Source: Bryoerythrophyllum caledonicum (taxonomy: Eukaryota > Streptophyta > Bryopsida > Pottiales > Pottiaceae). Taken from it: a DNA stretch of 64,000 nucleotides. The stretch is taken from NCBI GenBank assembly GCA_963971425.1, contig OZ020520.1:12213807-12277806 (forward strand), given 5' to 3'. Position numbers and translations under genes: made by a program. Positions 43,614-55,400 of the stretch are shown piece after piece. How positions within the stretch are numbered: the stretch's first letter is position 1; every line of letters starts with the position of its first letter. The notes beneath the pieces are model-generated. The model searched no databases. It worked only from the letters and a program-made list of their open reading frames with translations, and had not been told where the DNA came from.

Positions 43614-45790
43614 ACACAATGGATATTGCCCAAAGACCCACAACATCATTATTTCTAGAGATGTAAAAGCCAATGAGAACCACCCAAGTAATTTTATCAC
43701 TGATACAACATCATTATGGACCATCATCCATAATCAATTCCGGTTGACACTTCCCACATTTCACACTATACAGGGTAGCTACATTGAGCCTTCATTTGTA
43801 CTCCCACAATAGGCAACTCCATCAAGACAATCTCTATGTCATCACCACAATACTTCCCCGTCGCCTAGATCCAGCATAAAAGTAGACACTGGACTCCAAC
43901 TGGAAACCACACAAGAATATTATCCACCCAAAAACCAACCTATTCAACCACGCCGATCCAACCTCATTAAATGGCCCTTAACTGGTCTTGAAGCTTTGTT
44001 GGTACAATTGAGGATTCCAACCTGAATTACAAAGACGCCATCGACAGTCCACATTGAGTTCACGCCATAAAGGAAGAGATTGATAGCCTACACGCCAATA
44101 ATACTTGGACGTTAACCTCCCTTCCACCAGGGCATGAGACAATATCCTCCAAATGGGTTTTTAAGCTTAAATCCCTACAAGGCACAACTTCCAAACAATA
44201 CAAAGCTCGTCTTGTAGCCCACGGTTTCCATCAATGCAAAGGTATTGATTATTATTATACTTTTGACTTTGCCGCCAAACATAATACTACTAAGATCATC
44301 ACCTCACTCGCTGAAACATTTGGTTGGGAAATGCATCATTTAGACGTAAAGACAACTCATTTTAATAGTCATCTTAAAGAAAATGTATACATGCAAGAGC
44401 CCCCCGATTATATAAAAAAGACAAAAGAACACCTCGTCTGCAAACTTTATTGTTCTCTGTACAATCTTAAACAATCTGCTTAGGGCTCTGGAAATCAATT
44501 AATGGCTCTGGAAACAAGGCCAACAATCACACGTTCATAACAACCTTTATTTCTTATGCAAAGGCACATTGATTGTTATTCTCATTTTTTATGTTGATAG
44601 CATCATTTTCACTAGGAACTTGACAACCAAAATTGCATGGCTTTGTTGCAAGTAACTTGCTCAATTTAAAATGTCTTATCTCGGTTTTCTATCTAAGTAT
44701 CTCGACATTGAGTTTGATTTTACCAAGACCGGCATCTTCATCCACCATGCCACATACTCATAGATTTTGGCATGTAGAATTGTAACCCTACACAAATTCC
44801 TCTTCCAACTTGTTTTACATCTTTGAGTCAAACCGGCACTCTCGACTTTGACCCGACAACATATTGTTCCCTTGTCGGAAAATTATCTTTTCTCACCACC
44901 ACTCAACCCGATAATACATTTGCTGTGAAACTTCTATCTGGCTACAATTTGGCTCTTCAACTCGCCCACTTCCAGCCGCAAAGCAAGTCCTACACTGCCT
45001 CTGCAAAACCACCTCTCAAGGCCTTTTTAACTTTTGATCAAACAATTCAAATCTTATTGGGTACAACGACGCTGACTGGGGTGGGGATCTTGACCAACAC
45101 AAATCTAGCTAGGCTTACATACTTGCTTTAAATAACAACCCCGTTACTTGAAGCACAAAAAACAGACGTGCCTTGCTCTCTTGTCCGCCAAATTTGAATT
45201 CCGATCCCTAGTGGAAACCACAAAAGAAGCCATGTGGATTTGCAATCTACTTCAAGAACTGAGATTGCTAAATAAAAACCAATTACAATCAAAGGTGACA
45301 ATCAAAGCACATCAATATTTTAGAAAATCCCCAATTTCATTCCAAGGCAAAACATTAGGAGATACATCTCAATTATGTGCAAGACATGGCAGAGGGAAAT
45401 GTGAACATCATGTTTACACCTACTGATAAACAACCTAGGGATTTCTTGACCAAGGCTACAGGCTGCATTAAATTCAATTGTTGTTAAAACCTTTTACAAT
45501 TTGGTGAATATTCACACCCTTCAGACTTTAGGGAGGGTGTTGTAAACTAGGTTAATTAGGAAACCCTTCACTAGTTTACTGTACACATCAATTAGACTTT
45601 AGTTAGGGTAAATTAGGTTTTCACTCACAGCTGCTGAGCACACGGCTCCTCTCTTGTATTTAAGAGTATATGCTCCTCTTTCAATTTATCTTCTCTACTT
45701 TGAAATTCAATAGCTACAGACATAGAATATTTGGAGAGGGTCATCAACTTCTTCATCAATTTTGTATCACTGCCATAAACTGAGATCTAC
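43614..45790 (+). mobile_element. Ty1/copia fossil, right part (reverse transcriptase, RNase H, 3' LTR)
   Basis: Starts with the pre-RT segment (CPKTHNIIISRDVKANEN), then RT motifs (KWVFKLKSLQGT, YKARLVAHGF, HHLDVKTT around 44150-44360) and an RNase H end (about 45150-45420). A purine tract AGGGAGGG at 45530 precedes TGTTGTAAAC at 45538, where the 3' LTR begins. A TATA-like TATTTAAGAG lies near 45657. The LTR end near 45790 is estimated. Many breaks; old. Confidence 0.75.
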
Positions 45791-46703
45791 AATGAAATGA
45801 TTTGCAATGTGTTGGAGCTCTTTCAGAATGTATTTTGAATCAGTCTTGACGTCCAAGTAGGTTTTGTATATTGTAGTAGATTTTGCATTTTGCATTAGGT
45901 TTCGCATTTTGTTTAGTACAGTATTTGAGCAGGATTTCTAGACTTGGAGAGATTATTTTACATTACAAGACGGCGACGATGTGTTTGAAGAACCGATCGG
46001 ATTGCTGCTTGATTGTGTGTTCGGGTTTGAGAAGCCACATTTGAGTTGCAACATGATGTTTTTTGTGTAAGAATAGATGTATACAATGGTTACAAAAATT
46101 TGAATTTGTGTTGAACCCGATTCAATGATACATGACATTTCAATTTAAATCACTATTGCACCTACGACATGTTCCAAAAGTTGCAAAATGGTCATGTATT
46201 CTACATGTATGGTGTTGTATTTGAAGATGAAAAGGTTAAGATGTTGAAGAATGTTAGTTGAAGAATCTTCAATTTAAAGGTGTATATCGTGCTAAGTTTA
46301 AAACATATTTTGCATTTTGAGAGTAAAATACGTAATCCATAGTCCTTGAGGTATCTTGCAAACCTAAATAACGCCTGCTCTTGCCCTGTTGGAGACAACG
46401 GGTCAGCACACTAGTCCTTTATAAATGTACAAAACATGTAAAAACTATTCACTTAGTTCACGGTAAGAAGATTCCGAAGCCATCACCTCAAGAATGTAGT
46501 GCACAAATGCATTCGAGAGTACTAACTAAAGTAGGTAGAAACATTCTTTGTACACTTGAGAACGGTTAGCTAATAATGTATGCTATTATTGCAGATAATA
46601 GCAGATAAATATTATCATGATATATACTTGTATGCAGATAATCCTAAACATAGCAATATCTATCATATTTAGCAACGTACCTCTGGCATCGTGTCTGAGA
46701 TTA
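45791..46703. other. Intergenic region downstream of the TMEM128 gene
   Basis: No gene. Holds one member of a dispersed repeat pair (46196-46325) and probably the 3' untranslated part of the TMEM128 transcript at its right edge. Confidence 0.5.
46196..46325. repeat. Dispersed repeat, copy 1
   Basis: TCTACATGTATGGTGT followed by about 110 bp aligns with 47628-47760 inside intron 1 of the neighbouring gene, in the same orientation and diverged. Confidence 0.65.
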
Positions 46704-48271
46704 CTAGTCCGAGCGCAGGGAGTCTCCATATCCATAAGGCGGAAGATACGGAGAAATCACAACAAACGCCATGAACAAAGTGAACTGCAAGCACACAAAG
46801 ATGGCCGGAATCAGGAAAAGTTTCATGGGGAGGAAAATAAACTGAAAGACGTCTGATGGTTCTCACCAGCAGTGGAAGCGTCAAGAAGCCCCAAATTGGC
46901 CAAAGCGCGATTGAAAATCTGTGACCAACCAAAAGCATTACAGCACATTGTTAAATACTCAGTCAGAAAGGCCAGCTTAGAACAAAGGCAATTCCTTTTC
47001 ACTAATTATCTCCTTAGACTTGCTTAGAAGATTCATGTTACGCAGTAGTACTCTGGCTCTAGATGTTTACAGCAACCACACCATAGCCACCACATCATTG
47101 ATATGGGCACACCCTCACAAGTCTACATGTTGAGACATTCATAAACATGCTTAATTTCCCCACAAGGGCATCGTCATCCTTACTTATTATGAACTTCAAG
47201 TTAAGTTAGTGCCATGAAGATCTCATTAGTATCAAGAAGAGTCACAATTCCATCACTGGAATGCAGTAGTTCCTGCAGTACTACTTACAGCAGCGATGAT
47301 GTGAGTCCCAAGAGGGTGGCAGTCGGGATTGCGGCAGGTGCAATCAACTCCCATTTGTCCTCTGATTTGAGAATGTGTCGCAAATAAACTGCTAAGTAGG
47401 CAAAGATGACTGCATTTATTGCGAGACATAGCAAGCCCAGCAGAAATGGAAGCCTGCAGCATTTATTGAACACACATTCAGACTATCACATGCTGGAGAA
47501 AGTAGTCATACCCTCTCAAACAAAAACAATTCTCTAGTGAGACTCCTTTCAGATTATTTCCAACTCTCAAAGCTCTACGTCCCCAAGAGCCTATCAATTG
47601 TCAGAAGGTGCCACTGGTGGCCATAATATTCTACATGTATGGTGTCATATTGAACATGATAAGGTTTAGGCTCCACATGAAAGATGTTAGTTAAAGAATC
47701 TTAATCTAAAGGTGTAAGGTGCTTGCTAAATTTTAATACATTTATTGTGTTCTACAGAGTAAAGAAATGACTGTATATACGATTACAGACTGAGGTTTAA
47801 GGGTTAGCCTCAACCAACCAGTACAAAACCTCCTCCCATGAACACACCAACCTCAATCCATATCAATTCACGATTAGCAAGTCCAACCCAACAACCACCA
47901 GGATCCCCAAAAAAATCAGAGTCTTAAAACCAATGCCTTACAGAATTCACCAGGCTCAAAAGGGCAACTGGAGATAGGTCAAAGAAAAAGTCAAAACTGC
48001 GTGTGTAAACCAATGATCACCTGCGGATGCGCGGGTCGTAGAGCAAGACATGGAAGAGATGGTGGTGGGAGTCGCCGAAGTAGATTGCGAACGTTGCAGC
48101 AGCTAGCCACAAGAGATTCTCAGCCGTTCGCTGCAAAGGGGCAGGCTCAGAGCTTGGAGCAGGCAACGCCGGCGACGGTCCACATAAGCCCAACTCCCCT
48201 CCATAGTCTGGCGAGAAGCTGTACCTCTTTCTCACATTCGCCAGCAATCGACCTCGGTTGCCAGAGGACAT
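46704..48271 (-). CDS. TMEM128: TMEM128-family four-pass membrane protein, host gene, four exons
   Basis: Four coding exons on the minus strand join in phase: 48271-48021, 47453-47289, 46918-46867 and 46784-46704. All introns have GT...AG borders (GTGATC, GTAAGT, GTGAGA donors). The product is 182 residues. Four hydrophobic segments lie near 51-66, 85-107, 125-144 and 145-167, with the family hallmark FSIALWPIWGFLTLPLL in the last pair and EDKWEL before it. TMEM128 homologues occur in animals and plants at similar size (human about 165 residues) and are membrane proteins of unclear role. The start chosen is the first ATG in frame, since the longer frame begins with TTG. This looks like an intact, selected host gene. 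Confidence 0.88.
47628..47760. repeat. Dispersed repeat, copy 2 (in TMEM128 intron 1)
   Basis: The diverged partner of 46196-46325. Ends not resolved. Confidence 0.65.
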
Positions 48272-50000
48272 CACACCCAACGTTCTTCCTTTTACCCACC
48301 AACAACAAGCTCACTCTTCCCAAATTTGCTTCCAAATGGCGGCTTCAGCCTCAATCCCACTGGAACTTTCAGCACTACCCGTACAACGAGTCAACCCTTA
48401 AACGCCGGAGCAGCCAAAAAGTGGTTGCTTGGATAACATTTTGAGGATGATCGTTGCTGTAAACGGTCGTTTTTCATCCCAATCTTTTTTTGGAGAGTTC
48501 ATTGAATGTGTAAGTATTAGATGCTGATGAAACTTGCCTCATTGAGGTAATCATGTTGTATCTAAAGCAGAAAAAGTTTGTGACATGGATCTCAATGTAG
48601 TGTATTTTTGAAATTTCTTGCTCTAGCTCTAAATCTGAATTTGAGTCATTAAAACAATATTTTATTATTTTGAGTCCAACTAATGAAATGAGGTTTATGA
48701 GGTCTAGTTTCCATTCGAGTTTGAAGTTTTGAAAAATACTTAAAATTGGATAAGTTATTGCAATTCAAACTTTGGACCTACAACCAATTTTTTAATTTTA
48801 TCTCAACACGGAAGTTTCATTTACACCACAAGTTTTGTCCCTACAATGTACACCTTGGGTGATCTCACCCCTGGAAAAAAAATTAAATTCCACTTATACT
48901 TGATGAAAAATTACAACACATAGTAGAATCGAAATTGAAATTGATTTCACGGTAGTGGGCAACGTCCTTTTAGGGTTTAACGCTGGATCCACGGCCATGG
49001 ATTCCTCACAATCATAGGGACTCTTTTAGATCCAAGGAGGACGTCACTTGCCATTGCAGATCACTTACCAACATTTGCCGTCACTTGTTAGAGTCAATCT
49101 TCAAAATGGCGGTCACTCTGGATGCAGGGCTTTGAGGCGGGTTGCAAAATCACATCAACATGTCGTCGCTCATCTTTGCTAAGTTGTCGTTGGACGCATT
49201 CTTCTACCTACGCCTAGTGGAACCGCTTGACCTACGAAGGCACATTCTTGGCGTACCATTCCTCGTCGCTGACATGTGCTCTTTTACTCCTCTGCTACAA
49301 CTTTGCAGTGCCGGTTGAACGTGGGCGCCTCTCCCGCCCGTGAAGTGGAATCGTCGGGGTTGCTCAATAGGAACCGCGTCTTTGACTTGCAGATGAGGAT
49401 GGTGCATGTCTTGTCGGATGTGGTGTAGATGCATGTAGAGGAGATGGCAAAGTACGAGGAGCCGGTCATGGGGATGATAGTCGATGCCATTGTGGAATCC
49501 TAAGTGTTTCACATCGTTCTTAGCAATAAAGTAATGAGGATGAGGATTTATGACTCCATGAGCGGGTTGTGGACGCAAGAAGACTCTATATAAGGGAAAC
49601 ATTTGCTTGAAACATGGCCGGGCTACACCATTTTGGCGTTTTATGATGACGGCTTGTTATTACAACTCCGGGCTTATTTAATTTGCATTGGTACAATGAG
49701 TGGCATGATGAATGGAGTATTGAGTTCCTCTCCGGATATGAGCACGTTGAAATCTTGAGAAGAAGAAGAAGAAGAACCCCGGTCTTTGATGGAGACCGGA
49801 GTGAATAAAGTATGTTTGTTCCACCACTAAGACCATGTTCACCAAACATAGGTTTAGAAGTATGGAAATACTCTCCCTTCTTGTGGGTAGACACTATGTG
49901 ATAGTAACCAGTAACCAGTGGTGAAAGACCAACCAGAGCCAGAGGGCTCAATTTCAAGAGTTTAACTTGTAAGGATAAGCACGTGTTTTAGGGAGGTTTT
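48272..50000. other. Upstream flank of TMEM128 and unannotated stretch
   Basis: The first 150 bp probably contain the TMEM128 promoter and 5' leader. A degraded reading around 49150-49500 (plus strand, ending EEMAKYEEPVMGM...) is short, interrupted and unrecognised. No gene supported. Confidence 0.4.
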
Positions 50001-52384
50001 TAAGGGGTGTCATATAATTCTGGAAGAGGTTGTTTATTCTTGAGTTTTCGTTTGTGTAGAAGTATGGACATTGCATATTGGATAGTAATGGTGTTGATTT
50101 TTGTGAATGTCTTTTGAATTGTATTCATAGGGATATTAAATGTTTCTTTGAGACTTTTCGTAGGGAGGATAAAGGTAGTAGCTCTAGCTCTAGCGGCAAT
50201 GACAATGAGAGGGTCAATTTTCCATCGAAGAATTGCAATTTCATTAATAAATGGTTGGTATTTATTGGTTTTGTTTTCAATTGTTTCTAGAAAAAATCTA
50301 TCATTATAATATTTGAATTTGATAAATTGGATAAAAATATTTGTATTTATGTGGTTTGGTGGAGGTTCTTTGTATAGTAGTCATTTGATGCATAGTATGT
50401 CTCGTTTAAATCTAGCATTACAATGACATCTTTGGATTCGACATGTGCATGGAAATAGCCGTGGGGAGACCGTGTTTTTTTGTGAGTTGTTGTTGAAGGT
50501 TCCGGCATTCATAAGTATAAAGCATATGGATTTGTTTGAGGATACAATTATTTTTTGGATTTCCCATACCGCTTTATTGTGCCTTTTGATGATTAGGGAG
50601 TATATGTAATGGTTTTGGCATTTGAGAAGTACGTGTAGCCATGTGTCCGGATCCGTGGAGGTGCATATTGGGCATGTTATGGATGGAAATTTTTCAATTC
50701 CAAAGAAGAGGTGTTTGCAAGCATTTCCCATGTATTGTCCAGTACGGAATTTGATACGGCATGTTTTTTGTGAGTCTACATTTGTGGGATTTTTCCAAAA
50801 TTTTGTAGAGAATTCATTATCAATGTTATTGTTGTTTGTCAATTTGTCTATATTAGGGAAGTTTTCCGATATTACATCGAGATGATTAATTAGATCGTGT
50901 TTTTTTAGATATATACTTAGAAATCTTTTGGGGCCTTTATCCGGTGTCTTCCATTGAAGACCAACTTTCTCTTTGGAAGTAGTATGAGGTAGTCTGCACA
51001 TGTTCATGTGGATGTTTGGCATTTCCATAGGATTTACCTAGCCCTTCTTTAGCTAATTTTTCCGCTCATTTGTTTCCTTCTATATTGGCATGTGCTCAAA
51101 CTTTATAGAGATTTGTAATTTGTGTGCAATTTTGAAGCATTTAAACCATAGATGTTAGTATGGCCTGGTTGGAGTAGCTATTGTGCAAGGCAAGATGTGT
51201 TCTTTGTGTGTTTAATAGATAAAATACGTGTATACAATCTGTAAAGATATGTGTAGCTTCATTAGTATTTGTGTGTTAGTAATTTAGAGGGTTTTATGGA
51301 GGGCCATCATTTTTGCTCTGGGGAAATTTTGAAGTCCATCTAGTCTTTTGGATATTTTTATTTCTTTGGTTGAGTTGTATATGCCATATCCAGCTTTTTC
51401 TCTATGCCAATGTCCCGGGCTATTTTCTCTTGGTTCTTTGAAGGAACCATCTGTGTAGGAGCAGTATGCGGGGTTGAATTTTAATGGGATATGGTTTGAG
51501 TATGTGGGTAGAAGAGGCGGTGGGATAATGTGGTTTTGTGTTTTGTTTACACATTTAAGTTTTGACCATTTTTTGTTGTGGTTTAGTGAAGTTAAGGAAG
51601 GTGTAGGTGGAGCTATTTTTGTATATAATTGATGTATGTTTAGATTGTTTGTTATAGAGGTGAGTGTGGCAAGTTGTTCCGTGCTTCGAATATTATTATT
51701 TTGGTGGTGTATATATAGTATTTGTATCGTGGATGGCTCAAGTCTTGGTTTATTTCTTAGTTCAAGTAGTAGTGTGGGTTCTTCGTATGATACTGAGTCT
51801 ACTTCAGATATTACGATGATTTGAGAGTCAATGGATGGACCTGAATGTAGGTTGAAGTTTTGATACCAGTTATTGTCTGGTGAGATGATAAGAGTGAAAG
51901 TATATTTTGGATCATGTTTGGGTGCAAGTCTTGCCCAATGTATTGCTTGTTGTGTTTCTTCTATATTGTGGGGGTGCGCAATACCATTCAATCCATTTGT
52001 GGTCACAAGCTTTTTTTAGTGAACCAAATATTTTGTCTCTTTCAAAGGGTGAGTGGAATTTAGTGAGTTGGATGGGGCATGTGACGGGGATGAAAAATGC
52101 AAGTGTTGGATGTTGAATGATGAGATTAGTGAGTCTATGATGGTCGTGGATAAAGTGTATTGTGCGAGTTTGAGGGGGTCAGTTTTTGAGATGCGGTATT
52201 CATATCTTCGATGTAGCAAAACTATTTCACTTCTGAATGGTTGGGTTGTCGGTTCTATGATTGTTGGAGTTTGTAACTTGTTATGGTATTGATTCCATAG
52301 CCATTAGAGTGTAGTGACAAAAATAGTGATTAGATGCCTCTTGTTGTCTATGTATATATGTGCGTGGTTTTTATTAATTTTAAA
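50001..52384 (-). mobile_element. Older LINE, 3' part, split by the younger LINE
   Basis: It aligns over its whole length with the C-terminal ORF2 region of the younger LINE. It includes an RNase H start (SYTDGSF near 51430), a zinc cluster CPICTSTDPDTWLHVLLKC near 50660, and a terminal segment ending in TAA near 50003. The frame is broken at several points. The sequence continues beyond the younger LINE at 63893-64000, so the younger element inserted into it. Confidence 0.85.
52371..52384. repeat. Target-site duplication of the younger LINE (3' side)
   Basis: TTATTAATTTTAAA here is repeated exactly at 63893-63906. Confidence 0.93.
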
Positions 52385-52420
52385 GAAGAAGAAGAAGAAG
52401 AAGAAGAAGAAGAAGAAGAA
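52385..52420. repeat. (AAG)n microsatellite = (TTC)n tail of the LINE
   Basis: Twelve AAG units on the plus strand, exactly at the 3' end of the LINE and next to the target duplication, replacing the usual poly(A). Confidence 0.9.
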
Positions 52421-52423
52421 GAT

Positions 52424-55400
52424 TTATGGTGGTTGTACGCCTGTTGGTAGTGGCTCTCCGCTTTCTATTTTTCTTTTGTGTAATATTATGGACATGGCAT
52501 GGTGTATAGCAATTGTATTTATTTCTCTAAATGTATTTTTTATAAGTTTCTTTGGTATTTTGAGTTTGGTTTTTAGGATTTTCATAGGAGGGATGTATGT
52601 AGATGCTCTGGCACCTACTGTAATTACTATTAGTGGTTCAACTATCCAACCTTTGTTGATAATATTGTTGATGAGAGGTTGGTATTTTTCTATCTTTCTC
52701 TCAATGGTATCTGGTGAGAATCTGCCATTACAGTATGTGAATTCTATAAATTGTACCTTTAAATTGATGTTGGGAGATGTAGGGGGGTTTGATTGGTAGG
52801 GTAGTCCTTTTATGCATAGTAGGTCTGGTTTTAGTCGTGCATTACATTGGCATCTTTGTTGTACGCATGTACATGGTAATAGCCATGGAGGGATTGTATT
52901 CTCTGGTGGTTTATCATTACATGTGCCCGCATTCATGAGGGTATAACATCTTAAATTTTTTGATGAGACTAGTAGTTTTTTAATTTCCCAAACTGCTTTA
53001 TTGTGTCTTTTTGTTCTAAGCCCATGTATATGGTGTTGCTTGCATTTTAGCAGTACATGTAACCATGTGTCTGGATCTTGGGAGTCGCATATTGAGCATG
53101 TGATTGATAGATATAACTCTCTGCCAAAAAATAGTTGTTTTCTAGCATTGCCCATATATTGACCATGTCTTAGTTTTAGGAGGCATTTTTTGGGGAGTCT
53201 GTTACCTATTTATTAGTCCAAAATTCATTGGATAGTTTATCGTCAATGTCACTGTTACTTATCCATTTATTTTTACTGGGGAAATTGTTGCAATGTCTGT
53301 TAAGTTATGTTCTTTGTCATATTTAATAATATGCTTTTCAAGGAATCTTATAGGGCCTTTATCTAGGGTTTCGTCCATAGAATGCCACCAGTCTCTCTGA
53401 AAGTAATACGGTGTAGAATGTGCAAATTCATGTGGTAGGGCTGCATTGTGGTAATCTTTGTCTCTACCTTGTTTGGCTAGTTTGTCAGCTTTTTTGTTGC
53501 CATCTATATTTGCGTGAGCTCGTACTTTGTACAATGATGTAGGTTGTGTTCTTTGTTGCAAAAGTGTTACTATATCTTGTAGAATGGTTTTGTCCGCGTG
53601 GTTATTGTGTTGGATGGGGTGTTTGAGTTGTGTTTGGATATTGTACTGGCCATTTAAACAGTCTGTGAAAATGTGTGCAGGTTCATTAGGGTATTTGGAG
53701 GTAATAATTTGTAGGGTTGTGTGTATTGCCATTATTTCAGCTCTAAATATGTTTTGTAAACCTAGGAGTCTTATGGCTAGTTCTATATTTTTGGATTGAT
53801 TGTATATTCCATATCCTGCAGTTTACGAGTCCAATGATCGCCCATATCTTGTGGTGGGAGAAATGAGCCATCAGTACAGTAGCAGTATTGTGATAAGAAT
53901 TTGGGTTGTTTATCATTTATGAAGTTAGGAATTGTTGTTGTATTGTAGTTTGTGACTAAGTTGTCTGTTGGATATGTGAGTGTGTTCCATTCCTTGCTTT
54001 TGTTAACTTGTGTATTTAGTTGTGTTGGCGGGGCAATTTGTACGTATGGTTGAGGGATTTGGAGTTTGTTAAAAATTGTGGTTAGGGTGGTGATTTGTTC
54101 ATTATTTCCAACACTGGTGCTTTTATGGTGTACACATAATATGTGAAGAGCAGAAGGTTCTATTCGTGTTTTAGTAAATTCGGGTGGTTTTGTTGGTTCT
54201 TCATATGTTATTGTATCTGTTGGTATATATGTAACAACATGTGTGTCTGGATAGGGGCCTTTATGTGGTGTTAGGTTATGGTACCAGTTGTTGTCGGGAG
54301 TAGTTATTATGGTAATGGTGTTTGGATTGTTTTCTGTTGCAAGTCTAGCCCAGTGTATAGCTTTCTGGGTATCCGTTTTGTTATGTGGGTGAGCATAGCC
54401 TATTCCTTTCCATTTGTAAGAAAATGCTTGTCCCATAGAACCAAAAATTTTGTCTCTTTTAAATGGTGGGTACAACTTATCTATTTGAGTGGAGCAAGTT
54501 ACTGGTGAGGAAAAATACGTGTGAGTTATATTGAAAGATGTTATGATGTGGTCAAGTAATATTTTTGGAAAAGAGTAATGTGCAAGTTTAAGTGGGTAGG
54601 TTTTTAAAATTCTATATTTGTATCTTTGGTATAGCTATATTATTTCTGTTTCAAATGGTTGTGTAGAAGGTGTTAATCCGTGTGGTGAATCTTTTGCTTT
54701 GGAGTATTGGTTCCATAGCCATTTTAGTCTGGTTATAGGTATAGTCATGAGGTGCTTGCCTGTTTCATTGTAAAGGTGTGTCGTTTCATCTTTTATTTGT
54801 ATGGTGTTTTGGTTGGTGTTGATATCTTTTGAGGAATTGCATTCATTTACATTGGTATGTATAAGGGGGAGGGGCATGGTCGGAAGTATGTATCTTGTAT
54901 CTCGGGTTTGTTCTTCTACAAAATGGGTATTTATTAAATTTCTCTAATGTGTTTGTTGTTTTGTGGTGTAATATTGAGCAAGCAAGGAGGTGTTGAGTTG
55001 TATAGTTATTGGTATGTTTGGTGGGAAGAGGTCACTTTGTGGTATCCATTTATTGTATGTAATATCGTTTGGTAATTTCCATTGGCATAGGTAGGTGTGG
55101 TATGTTTTTGGAATTTTGAATTTGTCTTTTGTTTTGTTTTCTTTGTGGTCTAATATTGAATGTATGGGAAATGTAGTTGGGTTATTGGTGATTTTAATTG
55201 GTGGTTTCAAATAAGGGGGATGTGGTGGTGGTGGGGGGTGTATAGGATTTGTACCAAGGTTGGGTAAAATATGATGGTCGTGTGTTCTATATTCATGTTT
55301 TTAGAGTTCGTGGTGTAGGGTGCTCAATGCATGGGTTTTGGCATTGTGGATTGCATATAGGGTAGCAGAAAAGTTGTTCAGCTATGTTAAGGGCTTGTTT

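Noticed and set aside
48001-48444. Plus-strand frame of 147 codons
   Set aside because: It is antisense to exon 1 of the TMEM128 gene, whose splicing and family match are far stronger.
49204-49602. Minus-strand frame of 132 codons rich in His and Pro
   Set aside because: No family resemblance, no partner exons and no conserved copy. The opposite strand has an equally weak degraded reading.
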